A stretch of 64,000 bases of DNA from Membranipora membranacea (taxonomy: Eukaryota; Bryozoa; Gymnolaemata; Cheilostomatida; Membraniporidae): the NCBI GenBank assembly GCA_914767715.1, contig OU612069.1, positions 26,225,387 to 26,289,386 of the forward strand. The letters run 5' to 3'. Each line of letters begins with the position of its first letter. Within the stretch, counting starts at the first letter, position 1. The position numbers and the translations under genes are program-made. Of this stretch, positions 50,601 through 60,084 are shown piece after piece. Below the pieces are notes generated by a model. That model had not been told where the DNA came from. It worked only from the letters and a program-made list of their open reading frames with translations, and did not search any database.

Positions 50601-53600
50601 CACACTGTTCTATGATGTTCCATAGTGTAAATATGTGGTCTGTACAACTTCTTCCGCTGCGAAAACCTGCTTGCTCTTCATCTTGACTTCTGTTCTCCTC
50701 TAGGGCTCCCGTAATACGGTGATGTAAAATCTTCAGAAATATTTCACTGATGTAAGATAGTGAAGTTATACCCCTAAAATTCATTGTCTTACTCAGGTCT
50801 CCTTTATTGAGTAGTTTGATGATCACACCACACCTCCAATCTTGTGGGATGTCTTCTTTTCTCCATATACCCGAGAACAGAGTCTCAAGTGCTGCTGCGC
50901 ATGAGCTACTGTTACAGCGTAAAAACTCTGCAGGTAGCTCGTCAATTCCTGGAGCTTTACCATTGCGTGAGGCTTTGATAATCTCTTCAATCTCGGAAAG
51001 ACTAGGTGGCTCATCATCTATCTCCAAAGCCGTACCTGTGCTGGGTATATCCAAGGGTCTTCAGGCTCTGCTTGATTAAGAACTTCTTGAAAGTGCACTG
51101 TCCAGATCTTTGCTGGTTCTTTGGGGTCAACAACTATCTGACCATTCTTGTCCTTGAGTCTAGAAGTTGATTTTCGCCTCGTTCCGCTCAGCTCTCTTGT
51201 GATATCGTACACTGCCTTCATCTGACCCATGTCAGCAGCTTCTTGTGCAGCTCCTGCCATATCTTCGATGTTGTCCCTCTTGTCATTCCGTACACTCTTC
51301 TTGACTAACTTCGCAAACTCTTTGTACTCTTCCTCTAGGCGAGCTGCTACCCGTCTTGAATGAGTGCCCAAAACTTTACGCCTTATTTGTTGTGGATTGA
51401 ACAAAGAAGTTTCTGTATTCTCTTTGTACATAAACTAGTAAGAGCCAGCCGCTGGATGGATCCTGATGTTACAGTATTAACTTTAAATGATAAGTCAGCT
51501 GCTACACAGACAAAATCCTTTATGCCGTAACAAATTACCTGTTCGTTCACCCTACACAAGAAAATGTTATTTAAAACTTTAATCTTAGAGTTCAACAATT
51601 GAGGTAAAACCAACATTATTGGTGATCACCAATTGCATTTAGTATTGCAGGTAGTTGTATCTTCTTTTTACATGTGGAAACAATTCTAATGTTTCAAACT
51701 GTTGTTATGGTAAAAGCAGGACAAGTCCTTGGTCAAAGCAAATAATCGTGGTAACTTGAATAATATTCATTGTCATCTCGGAAAGGATCGTGTGCGTAAA
51801 TATACATAGAGTGAGAATTTTCTTTACATTGTTTGGTGGTTTATTGACAAAAGCTTGTAAACCAGTAAAACAATCTTTACCGAAAGCCATGTGGCGGTTA
51901 ACATTATTATGATGTAAGCTTAATTTTGTAGAGTGATATGGCCAATAAGCGTTAATATGGTAATCTGTTCAGCCTGGGCGATGATTAAATGGCTCAAAAC
52001 TTTTGAGAATTGGCATAGGCACATGTAATTTGTTTTGTCGAACAGGAAGTTTATAACAAGGAGGCAATTTTGACGAAATCAACCACTTGGACTAACTTGT
52101 GCAATAACAAGCTCAAATCAAAATCAACCCGCTACTAATAAAATCAACTCACCTCTCCATTTCCAAATCTACTTTCTCCAGTGTCGGCTGGATGTTAACG
52201 TTGTTAACATATTTGTAAAATGTGAACGAATTAGCCTGATAAAGTGCTATGAAGGGAAATATGTGCGGTGAAAAAATTTTGTGGTGGGAAAACAGCACAG
52301 TGGTAAATTGTCCAGTTGGGAAATTGTTTGGTGGAAAGTTGTCCTGTTGGGAAAATTGTTATGTGGGAAAAGGGCCTGGTGGGAAAACGGCTTGTTGAGC
52401 AAATGTCTGGGTGGAAAAATGGATTAGTGGGAAAACGTCCAGGTGGGAAACTAGATTGGTGGGAAAACATCCAGGTGGGAAAATGGCACAGTGGGAATTT
52501 AACCAGGTGAGATTATGGCTTGGTGTGAAAATGTCCAGGTGAGAAAACGGCAGAGTGGGATAACGGGAGGTGGGAAAATTGCATGGTGGGAAAATGACAT
52601 TGGGAAAATGGGGCGGATTCGCTTTAGGGAGAGTAAATCACCTATTCCTGACACTGATAAAACAACGGCAGTTTTATGTGATACAAGTCAATGAGTCACA
52701 CACGACAACGAATCCATCCCATTTTCCCAATGTCATTTTCCCACCAAGCCATTTTCCCACCTCCCGTTATCCCACTCTGCTGTTTTCCCACCTGGACATT
52801 TTCCCACCGAGCCATTTTCCCACCTGGTTGATTTCCCACTGTGCCATTTCCCACCTGGATGTTTTCCCACAAATCTATTTTCCCACATGGTCATTTTCCC
52901 ACCAATCCATTATTCCACTTAGACATTTTCTCAACAAGCCATTTTCCCACCAGACCATTTTCCCACCAAACATTTTTCCCAACAGGACAATTTCCCACCA
53001 AACAATTTTCCCAACAGGACAATTTACCACAGTGCTGTTTTCCCACCACAAAATTTTTTCCTCTTACTGCTCTTACCATATCAACAGTTTGAGACATTAG
53101 AATTGTTTCCACTCGTAAAATGAAGGGACAACTACCTGCAATACTAAATTCAATTGGTGATCACCAATAAGTGTGAACAATTGAACATATATGATTGCAT
53201 TGGAGAATCTATGCTGTTAAATAAGGGTTGCCATTTAAAGCAGATGATACTTGGTTAGTTATACTTGTAAACCAAAGACTAAGCTTTCGTAAGCATATCT
53301 ATTTATTTTTATTCACAGAGCACAAGAGAAAGATTGATTTTATCATGAGAATTGATACAAATATATACATACATACATGCATGCATGCATGCATGCATGC
53401 ATGCATGCATGCATACATACATACATACATACATACATACATACATACATACATACATACATACATACATACATACATACATACATACATACATACATAC
53501 ATACATACATACATACATACATACATACATACATACATACATACATACATACATACATACAGACATACATACATACATACATACATACATACATACATAC

Positions 53601-56600
53601 ATACATACATACATACATACATACATACATACATACATACATACATACATACATACATACATACATACATACATACATACATACATACATACATACATAC
53701 ATACATACATACATACATACATACATACATACATACATACATACATACATACACAATTTTGATGTATGATCAGTCTACATTATCTGTTCAATTAAAATAT
53801 TGTTAAGATTATGGCATCATAACATGCTGTAATGCATACTATTTATTTGTTACATGTTGATGGTTTTTTAATCAGTGAAATTTCTATTGAAAACGGAAAT
53901 ATAGTATAAAAATACGACTGACAAAGTTATGGTTTGCGTAAAAGCGAAAAAATGTATATTACACAGTCAACCTGTGCCCCTTTTTTGCAAGTTCAAAGGG
54001 ATCTAAGGCAAGTAAAATACCAAAAAATGTGATAATATTCAAAGTATTTCAAAGACAATGTTAAACCCTCACTCCAGGACTTTGAGGGGTTCTAGTATTG
54101 TATATCGAAGCTGTCTTGAAACCAAAACCGTCACCTAGTGACAAGGCAAGTGTTGTTCTGTTTCTATTTTATTAGTTATTAGGTTGCCCAACTTGAGAAA
54201 TACAAAGCTTAAAAATAAGGTAACTGAAAAGATTCCAATTGCAAAATCTTTTCGTTATAGCAATGCTTTTTGCCTCCAGCTATTAAAAAATAGTAAAAGG
54301 AAACCTCATGTTCAAACAGGGGAAAAAATCTCCTGAAACAATTAAAGACCTGAATTACTATTTTATAATTTTTTCTCTAATAATGCATTTCCCACTAAAA
54401 TATCCAACCATGAAATATTATAGAGGAAATTATTGACATGTGGTATAATTGACAGTGCCCTTGGGCTATTGGAATCATATTTACACCAGTGAGTTATATT
54501 TGTTCAAATTGTGAACTTAGACCAATATCGAAATAGGAATTCCCCTATCAATAAATATGAACTAACTTTATAGGAATCATGCTGGCTCCTCTATCGCATT
54601 AGGAGATCATCAGACAATAACTGTAACTGAACACCATGCTGTAGTTGGAAAACTTGTGAGTGATGTCATACCATCCAGTTTTGGTACGGAAACTTAGTTA
54701 TAACAAATCAGAAGCGTCATAAACATGCCATGACATCCTTAAGGTGAAACATTTAAGAGAGAAAATTAATTGATGTGTCTTTTTTTGTACAAGAAAAAAC
54801 AATGCTGTTATCTATTTATATTAAGATTGTTCCAAATGCGCGCAGTGCTCCTTGTTTTCCTGGTGCCCTTGTGCACTTCGCCAGGTTTATTGGAGGATTT
54901 AGCTATGGGTCTTCCTGCTCACCGCTCGTACTCACTCCTTGTTAGTGACTTACTATTGATTAAATGCAGAATAGTATTTAGTCTTCTTTTCAGAAGGCTG
55001 AAGGGATTTGATTGAAAACCCAACAATTTTAATAATTTCATCCAATCCCCAATAAAAATTGGCAAAACGAAAATATCTTATTTTTTAGATCAAATTCTTG
55101 TTGAAAATACAAATCGGCATATTAGTTCATGGACCCTAGAATTTGATCATATCATATGCTGGTGAGTGCAGGGATTGGAATTAACGTCCGCTTGAATGAA
55201 TGCCGACGGGAATAAAATTAACTGGAATGAACGTAGACTGGTATGAATGTCAAAAATCCTGGAATGAACGTAGAAAGTGCTGGATTGAATGTTGACTACA
55301 TTAGTATATAGAATCAACGTAAGAGCAGCTCCCCAAAATAATTCCAGTTAGTTCAATACGGTCGTCGTTTGTTCCAGCCAATGTTCATTCCAAGATGCTG
55401 TGTGTGTGTGCTGTTTACAACCATGCGCCCCCATAAATCTGACAACAGTTCCTTAGGTGAACACAACTATGTGTTATTACAAAGAATTTTACAAGAGCAA
55501 AGTTGTGAAAAATCATGAGAAAACTGTTCAAGTCATTTCATAACCGCTAACAGCATTTTTAACATTAAATGCGCCATAGACTTTGGGATTCTAGAATAAA
55601 ATAGGAACAACAAAACTTTTATGACGAGATTTTAATACTACTTTCAATTAACAACAGAGCAGAAGGAAAATAAAAAAAAAATAAAAAGAAGCTACCTGCG
55701 TTCATTTGAAAAAAATAATAGCGGGAAAATAGCAAGTGGGAAAATGTCCGGGTGGAAAAATGGATTGGTGGAAAAATATCCAGGTGGGAAAACAGATTGG
55801 TGGGAAAACATCCCGGTGAGAAAATGGATCAGTGAGAAATCATCCTGGTGGGAAAACGGATAAGTGGGAAAATGTTCTGGTGGGAAAGTGGCTCGGTGGG
55901 AATATGGTTTGGTGGGAAAATGGCTTGGTGGGATAAAGGGAGGTTCGAAAATGGCTTGGTGGGAAAATGACATTGGTAAAATGTCCGGATACCCACAACA
56001 ACAGCTGTTTTCTACCAAGCTACACTGAGGCTGCACTTTATTTTTTTGGGAGGCACATTGTCTTATCAATAAAAATTAAATCCAAGTTTTGATGCCACAA
56101 GTAACAGGTGATTGAAACTATATTTGAGGAGCACTCACTTGAACAAAGGTGGCAATCTTGTTATGCAAGGCTACTTTGAAGATCTTATAGAGTAACAGCA
56201 GGTACTTGCTGAACGATCGAACAGGGTGAGTGTTAATCCTGTCAAAATCATCCCTTGTCTTCTTTGAGTCAAAGACAAGATCATCCACCAGTGTTTTCCG
56301 TCTACTGTCAGAGGGGAAAAAATGGATTCAGATGCAATGAAGCTTGTTCAAAGAAGATTTTGTGTTTGATTAAAGTGTTTAAGGAAATCAAAAAACAACC
56401 ACTGTTCATATTAATGTAATCTCACAGCAATGAATAAAGCACGGAATTTAGTACAGGGGCATTATTGAATAATGTTACCAATGACTCAGTGTCTAGAATT
56501 TGTTATCTCCCCTGTGACAAAGTGACATTAAAATGATGATCTAACAAATCTACCAATAGTAACAGTAAGCCTAGTCCTGGGTCGCCTAGGATAGTCACCA

Positions 56601-56803
56601 GACTGCTCTAATTACATCAGATATAAATGCTCAGCAGTTTGGATCAGTAGCTCAATCACAGATATTTGAGTGTTAATCTTTAACAGGGGAGATAACATAC
56701 TCAAGATCCTTCTAGACCCTGGATTTTCACAAACCTTGCGTTTGAATTAGCCTGTGAGGTTCTCTTTGTAGGCAGGGCAATACCTTCCCCTCTAGATGGA
56801 GAG
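23630..56803 (-). CDS. ABCA-type full ABC transporter (at least 27 exons; 5' end unresolved)
   Basis: Predicted lipid transporter with TMD1-NBD1-TMD2-NBD2. Exons in order: 56735-56803, 56139-56304, 45945-46140, 43721-43890, 43361-43481, 42723-42932, 42423-42545, 41961-42079, 41314-41475, 41020-41122, 37315-37469, 36811-36966, 36295-36505, 35637-35738, 35116-35266, 34890-34960, 34330-34657, 33414-33559, 33023-33163, 32295-32690, 31191-31392, 29881-30068, 29298-29468, 25287-25416, 24704-24874, 24110-24371, 23630-23875. All phases agree (about 1554 aa); one donor is GC (after 36811). Both nucleotide-binding domains have all motifs. Closest to the ABCA3-type group by the [15 protein letters not shown] and [17 protein letters not shown] blocks. 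Both extracellular domains are tiny. The C terminus ends in a cysteine cluster (CSCCVC). The exon at 56735-56803 is the least certain; the initiator ATG was not found. Confidence 0.92.
25511..28615. mobile_element. P-superfamily DNA transposon with 8-bp target duplication
   Basis: A 3105-bp element flanked by the exact direct repeat GTATGTAC (25503-25510 and 28616-28623). The termini begin CATAGACCTACTAATAATAA on the left and, inverted, CATAGACCTACTAATGATAA on the right; similarity continues inward for about 185 bp (to about 25705 and 28433), with small indels. The 8-bp duplication, CA start, size near 3 kb and the THAP-domain transposase inside all fit the P superfamily. Between the right arm and the ORF two direct repeats share TTCTAATGG and CTCAATATTTGAG-type words (about 28130 and 28317). 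It sits in an ABCA intron, same strand as the host gene. Confidence 0.88.
26292..27789 (-). pseudogene. THAP9/P-element-type transposase, broken by in-frame stops
   Basis: Cut-and-paste transposase. Exon 1 (27769-27789, MASTSQS) splices in phase over a GTAAGA donor to exon 2 at 27584. The N terminus is a C2CH THAP zinc finger: [37 protein letters not shown] coiled coil follows ([20 protein letters not shown]). A TAG at 26883-26885 interrupts, but the same frame continues with [18 protein letters not shown] and the RNase H-like core ([23 protein letters not shown]), holding two of the expected catalytic aspartates. A second in-frame stop follows DAVHM at 26292, and the C-terminal half is not recognised. 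The element is therefore inactive unless stops are bypassed or a relative supplies transposase. Confidence 0.88.
31191..34657 (-). other. ABCA transmembrane domain 2
   Basis: Exon 34330-34657 encodes, without interruption, TM7 ([19 protein letters not shown]), a loop of about 32 residues with one NIT glycosylation site, and TM8 ([20 protein letters not shown]). The next exon has the family [15 protein letters not shown] segment. Exons 32295-32690 and 31191-31392 carry the [15 protein letters not shown] segment (counterpart of LPNHCLG), an enlarged loop with about six cysteines, then the last helix [20 protein letters not shown]. Loop sizes differ strongly from vertebrate ABCA proteins. Confidence 0.85.
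33589..33822. mobile_element. 234-bp MITE with CAGGGCCGT termini
   Basis: Starts CAGGGCCGTAG and ends ACGACGGCCCTG, with ATTTG on both outer sides (a possible 5-bp target duplication). Located in the ABCA intron between exons 33414-33559 and 34330-34657. No ORF. The class cannot be assigned. Confidence 0.6.
35870..36150 (-). repeat. Possible degraded tRNA-derived SINE
   Basis: On the minus strand, TCTAGGTTCGATTACCGG resembles a pol III B box, and a degenerate tRNA-like head lies just before it; the body extends to about 35870. Only this partial resemblance supports the call. Confidence 0.35.
37580..40814. mobile_element. hAT-like non-autonomous transposon, about 3.2 kb
   Basis: Termini CAGGGGCGTA on the left and, inverted, GAGGGGCGTA on the right; flanks TCTTATGC (37572-37579) and TCTTATCC (40815-40822) match at 7 of 8 positions. 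Subterminal blocks built on CTCCAGATT/GGGGTTGAA words occur at both ends, and an inner inverted pair lies near 38350 and 40450 (TTTAAAGTGTTTGT...GGTATCATT). No transposase ORF was recognised. It separates the Walker A exon of ABCA NBD1 from the next exon. Confidence 0.65.
40895..40937. repeat. TTATTCAG octanucleotide tandem repeat
   Basis: About five copies of TTATTCAG, close to the splice donor side of ABCA exon 41020-41122. Simple slippage repeat. Confidence 0.8.
44432..45900. mobile_element. TTAA-flanked foldback element with arms of about 450-500 bp
   Basis: Left end TTAA-GGTTATGATACCAGCG, right end CGCTGGTATCATAACC-TTAA. The arms (about 44436-44895 and 45395-45896) are inverted copies of each other with scattered differences; an additional inner hairpin uses TATGTATTAGTCTTCCTC and its complement (about 45145-45275). 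A SINE-like insert at 44985-45140 breaks the spacer. TTAA target sites are typical of piggyBac and Kolobok elements; no transposase is present. A 173-bp relative lies at 21438-21618. Confidence 0.82.
44985..45140 (-). repeat. tRNA-derived SINE nested in the TTAA foldback
   Basis: On the minus strand, GGTGGCGTAGTGGTTAGGA (A-box region) and GCAGGTTCGAATCCCGG (B box) are correctly spaced, followed by a short body with CTCTGGACAATAGCCTAG. It is distinct from the 17784-18040 SINE. It inserted into the foldback spacer, so it is younger than the foldback. Confidence 0.65.
46555..46850. repeat. TTTTCCCACC minisatellite, left outer cap of the giant foldback
   Basis: Degenerate units of roughly 20 bp with consensus TTTTCCCACCAAGCCA or CCTGGATG variants. 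The open frames through it are products of the periodicity. Confidence 0.85.
49522..51617 (-). mobile_element. RTE-type LINE fragment inserted in the foldback left arm
   Basis: Reverse transcriptase in several frames, in element order: 51018-51431 (RT N-terminal linker), 50563-51054 ([40 protein letters not shown]), 50190-50603 ([31 protein letters not shown]), 50096-50302 (YADNVALFS), then the C-terminal segments 49815-50015 and 49545-49769 ([14 protein letters not shown]). The catalytic YADD is YADN and frames shift repeatedly, so it is dead; the endonuclease is missing. The foldback arm sequence resumes on both sides of it. Confidence 0.9.
52240..53063. repeat. Inner inverted pair of TTTTCCCACC minisatellite arrays
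   Basis: Two further arrays (52240-52612 in GGTGGGAAAA orientation, 52728-53063 in TTTTCCCACC orientation) form an inverted repeat around a spacer of about 115 bp. Arms end GAAAAAATTTTGTGGTGGG outside and GGGGCGGATTCG/CGAATCCATCCC inside. It looks like a second, smaller copy of the element ends inserted in the loop of the giant foldback. Confidence 0.8.
53369..53754. repeat. (CATG)n/(ATAC)n microsatellite, about 385 bp
   Basis: A short CATG tract (53378-53412) runs into a tetranucleotide ATAC array interrupted by one AGAC at about 53560. It lies in the right arm of the foldback and has no counterpart in the left arm, so it expanded after arm duplication. Apparent long ORFs in it are repeat artefacts. 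Confidence 0.98.
55712..55985. repeat. GGTGGGAAAA minisatellite, right outer cap of the giant foldback
   Basis: Inverted counterpart of the 46555-46850 array, GGTGGGAAAATGGCTTGGTG-like units, about 20-bp period. Confidence 0.85.
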
Positions 56804-59150
56804 CTGAAAGAAGTGAAGCTCTTTTTTATTATGGCAAACAACATCTGATATATTGAATACAAAACAAGCAGTGGGATCGACCAAGTATGTTAGGATCAAA
56901 AACCTAGATTCCAACTAACGAAAATGTTGAGCCAGAGTACTTCTTTGCAGCCACATAACACTAGGTCTTTAAACTATTTACTATATAATCAAGCAGGACT
57001 AAAGTGGAAAAAAACTCACGGATTCTGCCTCGAGCCTTTGGAGCTCATATTTGACCGCACTCACTCAGACCAACTGAATATCATTACTACTATCAGCTTC
57101 TTATAGTGAGTTACTCACTCCATTCAGCCCTACAGTGAACAGAAGACTGTATGATTATTCATTCATTGTTGTTTACATAACTTCAGGCTGCCATTATTAT
57201 AACAATTAATTCATCCCCAAAGGTCAAAAGAGGATTGTAATTGTGTGGAAAGATTGATATTTGCATTACTTGCTATTCTTCTTAATTTCTGAATCCTCTT
57301 AAAATACTAACCATCCACAAAGACATCTACTAGGGTCAGTTTGGTAATCCAAGGCTCATTATTAATATAGACTATTTCCAGGGTTTTGTGCTGAGTAAAA
57401 CTATAATCTACGAGCAAGTAATCATAAACACAATTATTTATTATTACCCATGTAGCAGGTTGGTACCCCTTTATTTCAAGATAGATGAAGTAAAAGAATG
57501 AAGCTTTGTAACATTAATATTAACATTAACAGTAACTCATTTTTTTGCAGAGGACTGGTGTATTTGTCACTCAGTGACTTAAATGCACTCACTTTTTTGT
57601 TCATTATCTCCTCCTGATTCTGATAACTTATATTTTACTACACATATCCCAGGCTTGCTTATTTACCTAGCATCATTAAACCGAAATGGTAAGACTATAA
57701 AAATTAAACTGACAAAATAATGTACTTTGTTCAACTATGACCTCAGTATTATCGGCGTGTTATGCAATAAGTCATGGAAAATCTGGTTTATTTCAACACT
57801 TTCGAGTTCCGTCAAGCTTACCATATTTTTATCATCACTAAGGCAATTTTCAATATATAGAGTAGATAACCGTTTGGGAGCAGGGTTTTAAGATAAAGCA
57901 TGGCGAAATAAATGGGATAAATGTAAAATATATATGTTCTCAATAGCCACTGAACTCGGATTTCCCTAGGGCATTCCCCACATTGGGATTCCCCAACTTG
58001 GGATTTCCAACTTGGGGATATCCCCAAATACATAGGTAATGAAAATAAAATGCAGCCGGCTCCAGTGAAGCTCTTGTCAAGGATTGCAACATAAGTTTTA
58101 TTAGCAATAGTGACAGGACGCTGTATTGTTTGAGTACACTGCTCACTGCAAAACCTTGATTCACAGTGATAACTCTTTATTGTTTTCATAAGATATCCGT
58201 AGTGCGGCTAAAGAGGTGGAAAATTTTTGAGGAGATGAAAGTTACAATAAAAGTGGGTGTTAGGGTACAAGAATAATCAATAGTGGTGCAGCTCTTCTCC
58301 CTTCAGTATTTGTAGCATACATGTGTCAGCATGTGTCATGGTATGCTTCCTATGGTGAAGTTCATAATAGATCAGTTGTTCTCATGAGTGTCCAATCATG
58401 ATCCCGCAGTGGAGGGAATAGTTTCCCTCCAAAAATGCATTTCTATTAGTCCTTGACAAAGTGCAGTGTGAATTTGTTTTCCTTCACCATATACTCCACA
58501 TAATGTTGGATACTTAGCTTTCTTACGACAAAACTTGAAATGGGCCATACTTTCAAACCCCTGTGTGGTTTTGGGCAAACAGTTCTGTATTATGACTGTG
58601 GTGCATTTGCTGACTACAAATCTACAATGAGAAATTTCCCTAATATGGTAACTGAAGTTAGCGAGAGGAGTTATGCAAAGGATTGGAGAAAACAATACAG
58701 ACATCTCAACAACATAGTAAGTTATTTTGTTTATTCAATCCATTTCAAGAAAATATTATAATTTTATTACACTTATACATATTATATATATAAGAAATGC
58801 CTAAGTTGCCAGCGTTCAGGATGATAACTGTGTAACCAACTTAATACCCAGATTAAATATTAGCTAAATGAGTGAATGATGCATTGTGGGTAATTCACTG
58901 GCATGAACTAAAGTAGTTGAGTGCTCAAACTCTGCCAGATATGTTGGTAGTGTCATCCAATGAATGACAACATATTTTGCAGAGGTTATTTCACTGCCAA
59001 AGAAACTGTGCGGTATGTGAAGAGTAAGGCCTCAAATCGATCTCGAATAGAATAATTAAGTGGCTGACAAAAACTTCTAATTTTAGAACATCATACAATG
59101 GCCATGATAAAGAAAGCTTTCTACGGCACTTTGGTCTAGTAAGCTGGGAT
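56804..59150. other. Upstream region of ABCA, no gene recognised
   Basis: Should contain the ABCA promoter and missing first exon(s), but none could be picked with confidence. It includes a cluster of GGGATTCCCC-like motifs (57969-58025). Short ORFs here (for example 58396-58704 minus, 58540-58761 plus) have no recognisable family. Confidence 0.5.
57969..58025. promoter_or_regulatory. Cluster of four kappaB-like motifs
   Basis: GGGCATTCCCC (57969), GGGATTCCCC (57985), GGGATTTCC (58000) and GGGGATATCCCC (58014) in 57 bp, about 1.2 kb upstream of the most 5' ABCA exon found. Motif matches only; they may equally be a palindromic mini-repeat. Confidence 0.3.
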
Positions 59151-59175
59151 AGTCTTTCTGCCATTCATTTGATGG

Positions 59176-60000
59176 ATGCTATGCTTGCATTGCCAAACAC
59201 AGGCACATATATACAAAACCCTTCGCCGTAATGGAAAAGCCTCTGCAGATGAAAGTGACGCCCTTCAACCAATACCTCGACCAGAACCTCAACAAGCACC
59301 TCAACCAGATCCTCAACCAGCAAGTTTTAGCCACAAAAAAAAAGGAAACCTCATTAAGCGAACTGTTGCAACTATCGGCGATGCAACAGTTGCCACAACA
59401 CATCAATCTGTGCGATCTAACAACATTAGTTTCAGGGCCATTCAAAATGTGCGGATGGGAATAATGCTTGTGAGGAAGGAGAGCAGTCGGCAGGTTTACA
59501 AACGGAACCCTGACAATTATTTATTCGCCACACAAAAATTTGCGATACAATTGCAAACTGTACTGCCAAGGACGAAAAGGTTAACTGGGCAGCTTGCTCG
59601 GGACAACCCCGTAACAATCCTAGCTTCAAATAAAGTCGCCAGCAATGGCAATCAGATTTTAAAACAATATGCTTTAAATGAGGGGCTTGTGGATAGCAAT
59701 CTAAATATAAAAAAACGAGACAGAAGGAGCAAACGAAAACTCAAAATGGATGGCATAAAATTCAGCATATCACACGCCCTCCCAAACGCCTATCAACTAC
59801 AGAAAGAGACCATAGACAGGATTGCAAGCGGGGAGCTAGATATTGGAAATCTACTGGTGCCAATAACCCTCGACTGTAATAGGATCGGAAACGATATGGC
59901 GAGCTTGTTACCCACAAGATTACAACAAGAGGCAGGGCTTACAATCTACAGGCAATCGTGGACAGACTGCTGCTCTCTCACGAAAAGGCAGGATATCTGA
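59176..60000 (+). CDS. Unassigned 274-residue ORF, probably 3' frameshifted
   Basis: No family recognised. Features: a proline/glutamine stretch near residues 30-50 (PRPEPQQAPQPDPQPA), a basic segment IKKRDRRSKRKLKMD near residue 190, then KFSISHALPNAYQLQKETID and LLPTRLQQEAGLTIYRQ. After IYRQ another frame continues coherently as AIVDRLLLSHEKAGYLRDPFP and ends at a TAG near 60080, suggesting a frameshift or short missed intron. It may be a piece of a transposon or a captured gene. No terminal repeats were found around it. Confidence 0.4.
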   Translation: MLCLHCQTQAHIYKTLRRNGKASADESDALQPIPRPEPQQAPQPDPQPASFSHKKKGNLIKRTVATIGDATVATTHQSVRSNNISFRAIQNVRMGIMLVRKESSRQVYKRNPDNYLFATQKFAIQLQTVLPRTKRLTGQLARDNPVTILASNKVASNGNQILKQYALNEGLVDSNLNIKKRDRRSKRKLKMDGIKFSISHALPNAYQLQKETIDRIASGELDIGNLLVPITLDCNRIGNDMASLLPTRLQQEAGLTIYRQSWTDCCSLTKRQDI

Positions 60001-60084
60001 GAGATCCTTTCCCATTGGATGGAGATATAAACACAATTAAACAAGACATGGAAAGCAAATGTAAGAAAACTCCAGCTATTTAGA

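Larger units (their letters stand above)
46541..55993. mobile_element. Giant foldback element, about 9.45 kb, arms of about 2.9 kb
   Basis: Fills the ABCA intron 46141-56138. The ends are GGGTATCCGGACATTTT on both sides, inverted. From each end inward both arms carry: a TTTTCCCACC-type minisatellite, a unique segment (ATTTGTTGTTCC, TCTGACAACAGTT), a GGAATGAACGTAGA-type repeat block, a segment with GGCGAAGTGCACAAGGG, and a segment ending at TTGGTGATCACCAATT. Left arm 46541-49521 continues at 51617-51716 after a LINE insertion; right arm 53072-55993. The left arm has about 700 bp (47370-48070) not found in the right. No transposase is visible; architecture resembles Foldback/Galileo elements. 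Confidence 0.82.

Noticed and set aside
53228-53806. Long ORFs on both strands reading YIHT or YVCM repeats
   Set aside because: They are translations of the ATAC microsatellite in all frames; no protein gene.
57818-58189. Missing first exon of ABCA (MKTIKSYHCESRF...)
   Set aside because: No phase-compatible donor to 56735-56803 was found and the content does not resemble an ABCA N terminus.
58396-58761. Overlapping ORFs on both strands
   Set aside because: Neither strand matches a known family; the minus reading FKFCRKKAKYPTLCGVYG looked transposon-like but could not be supported.
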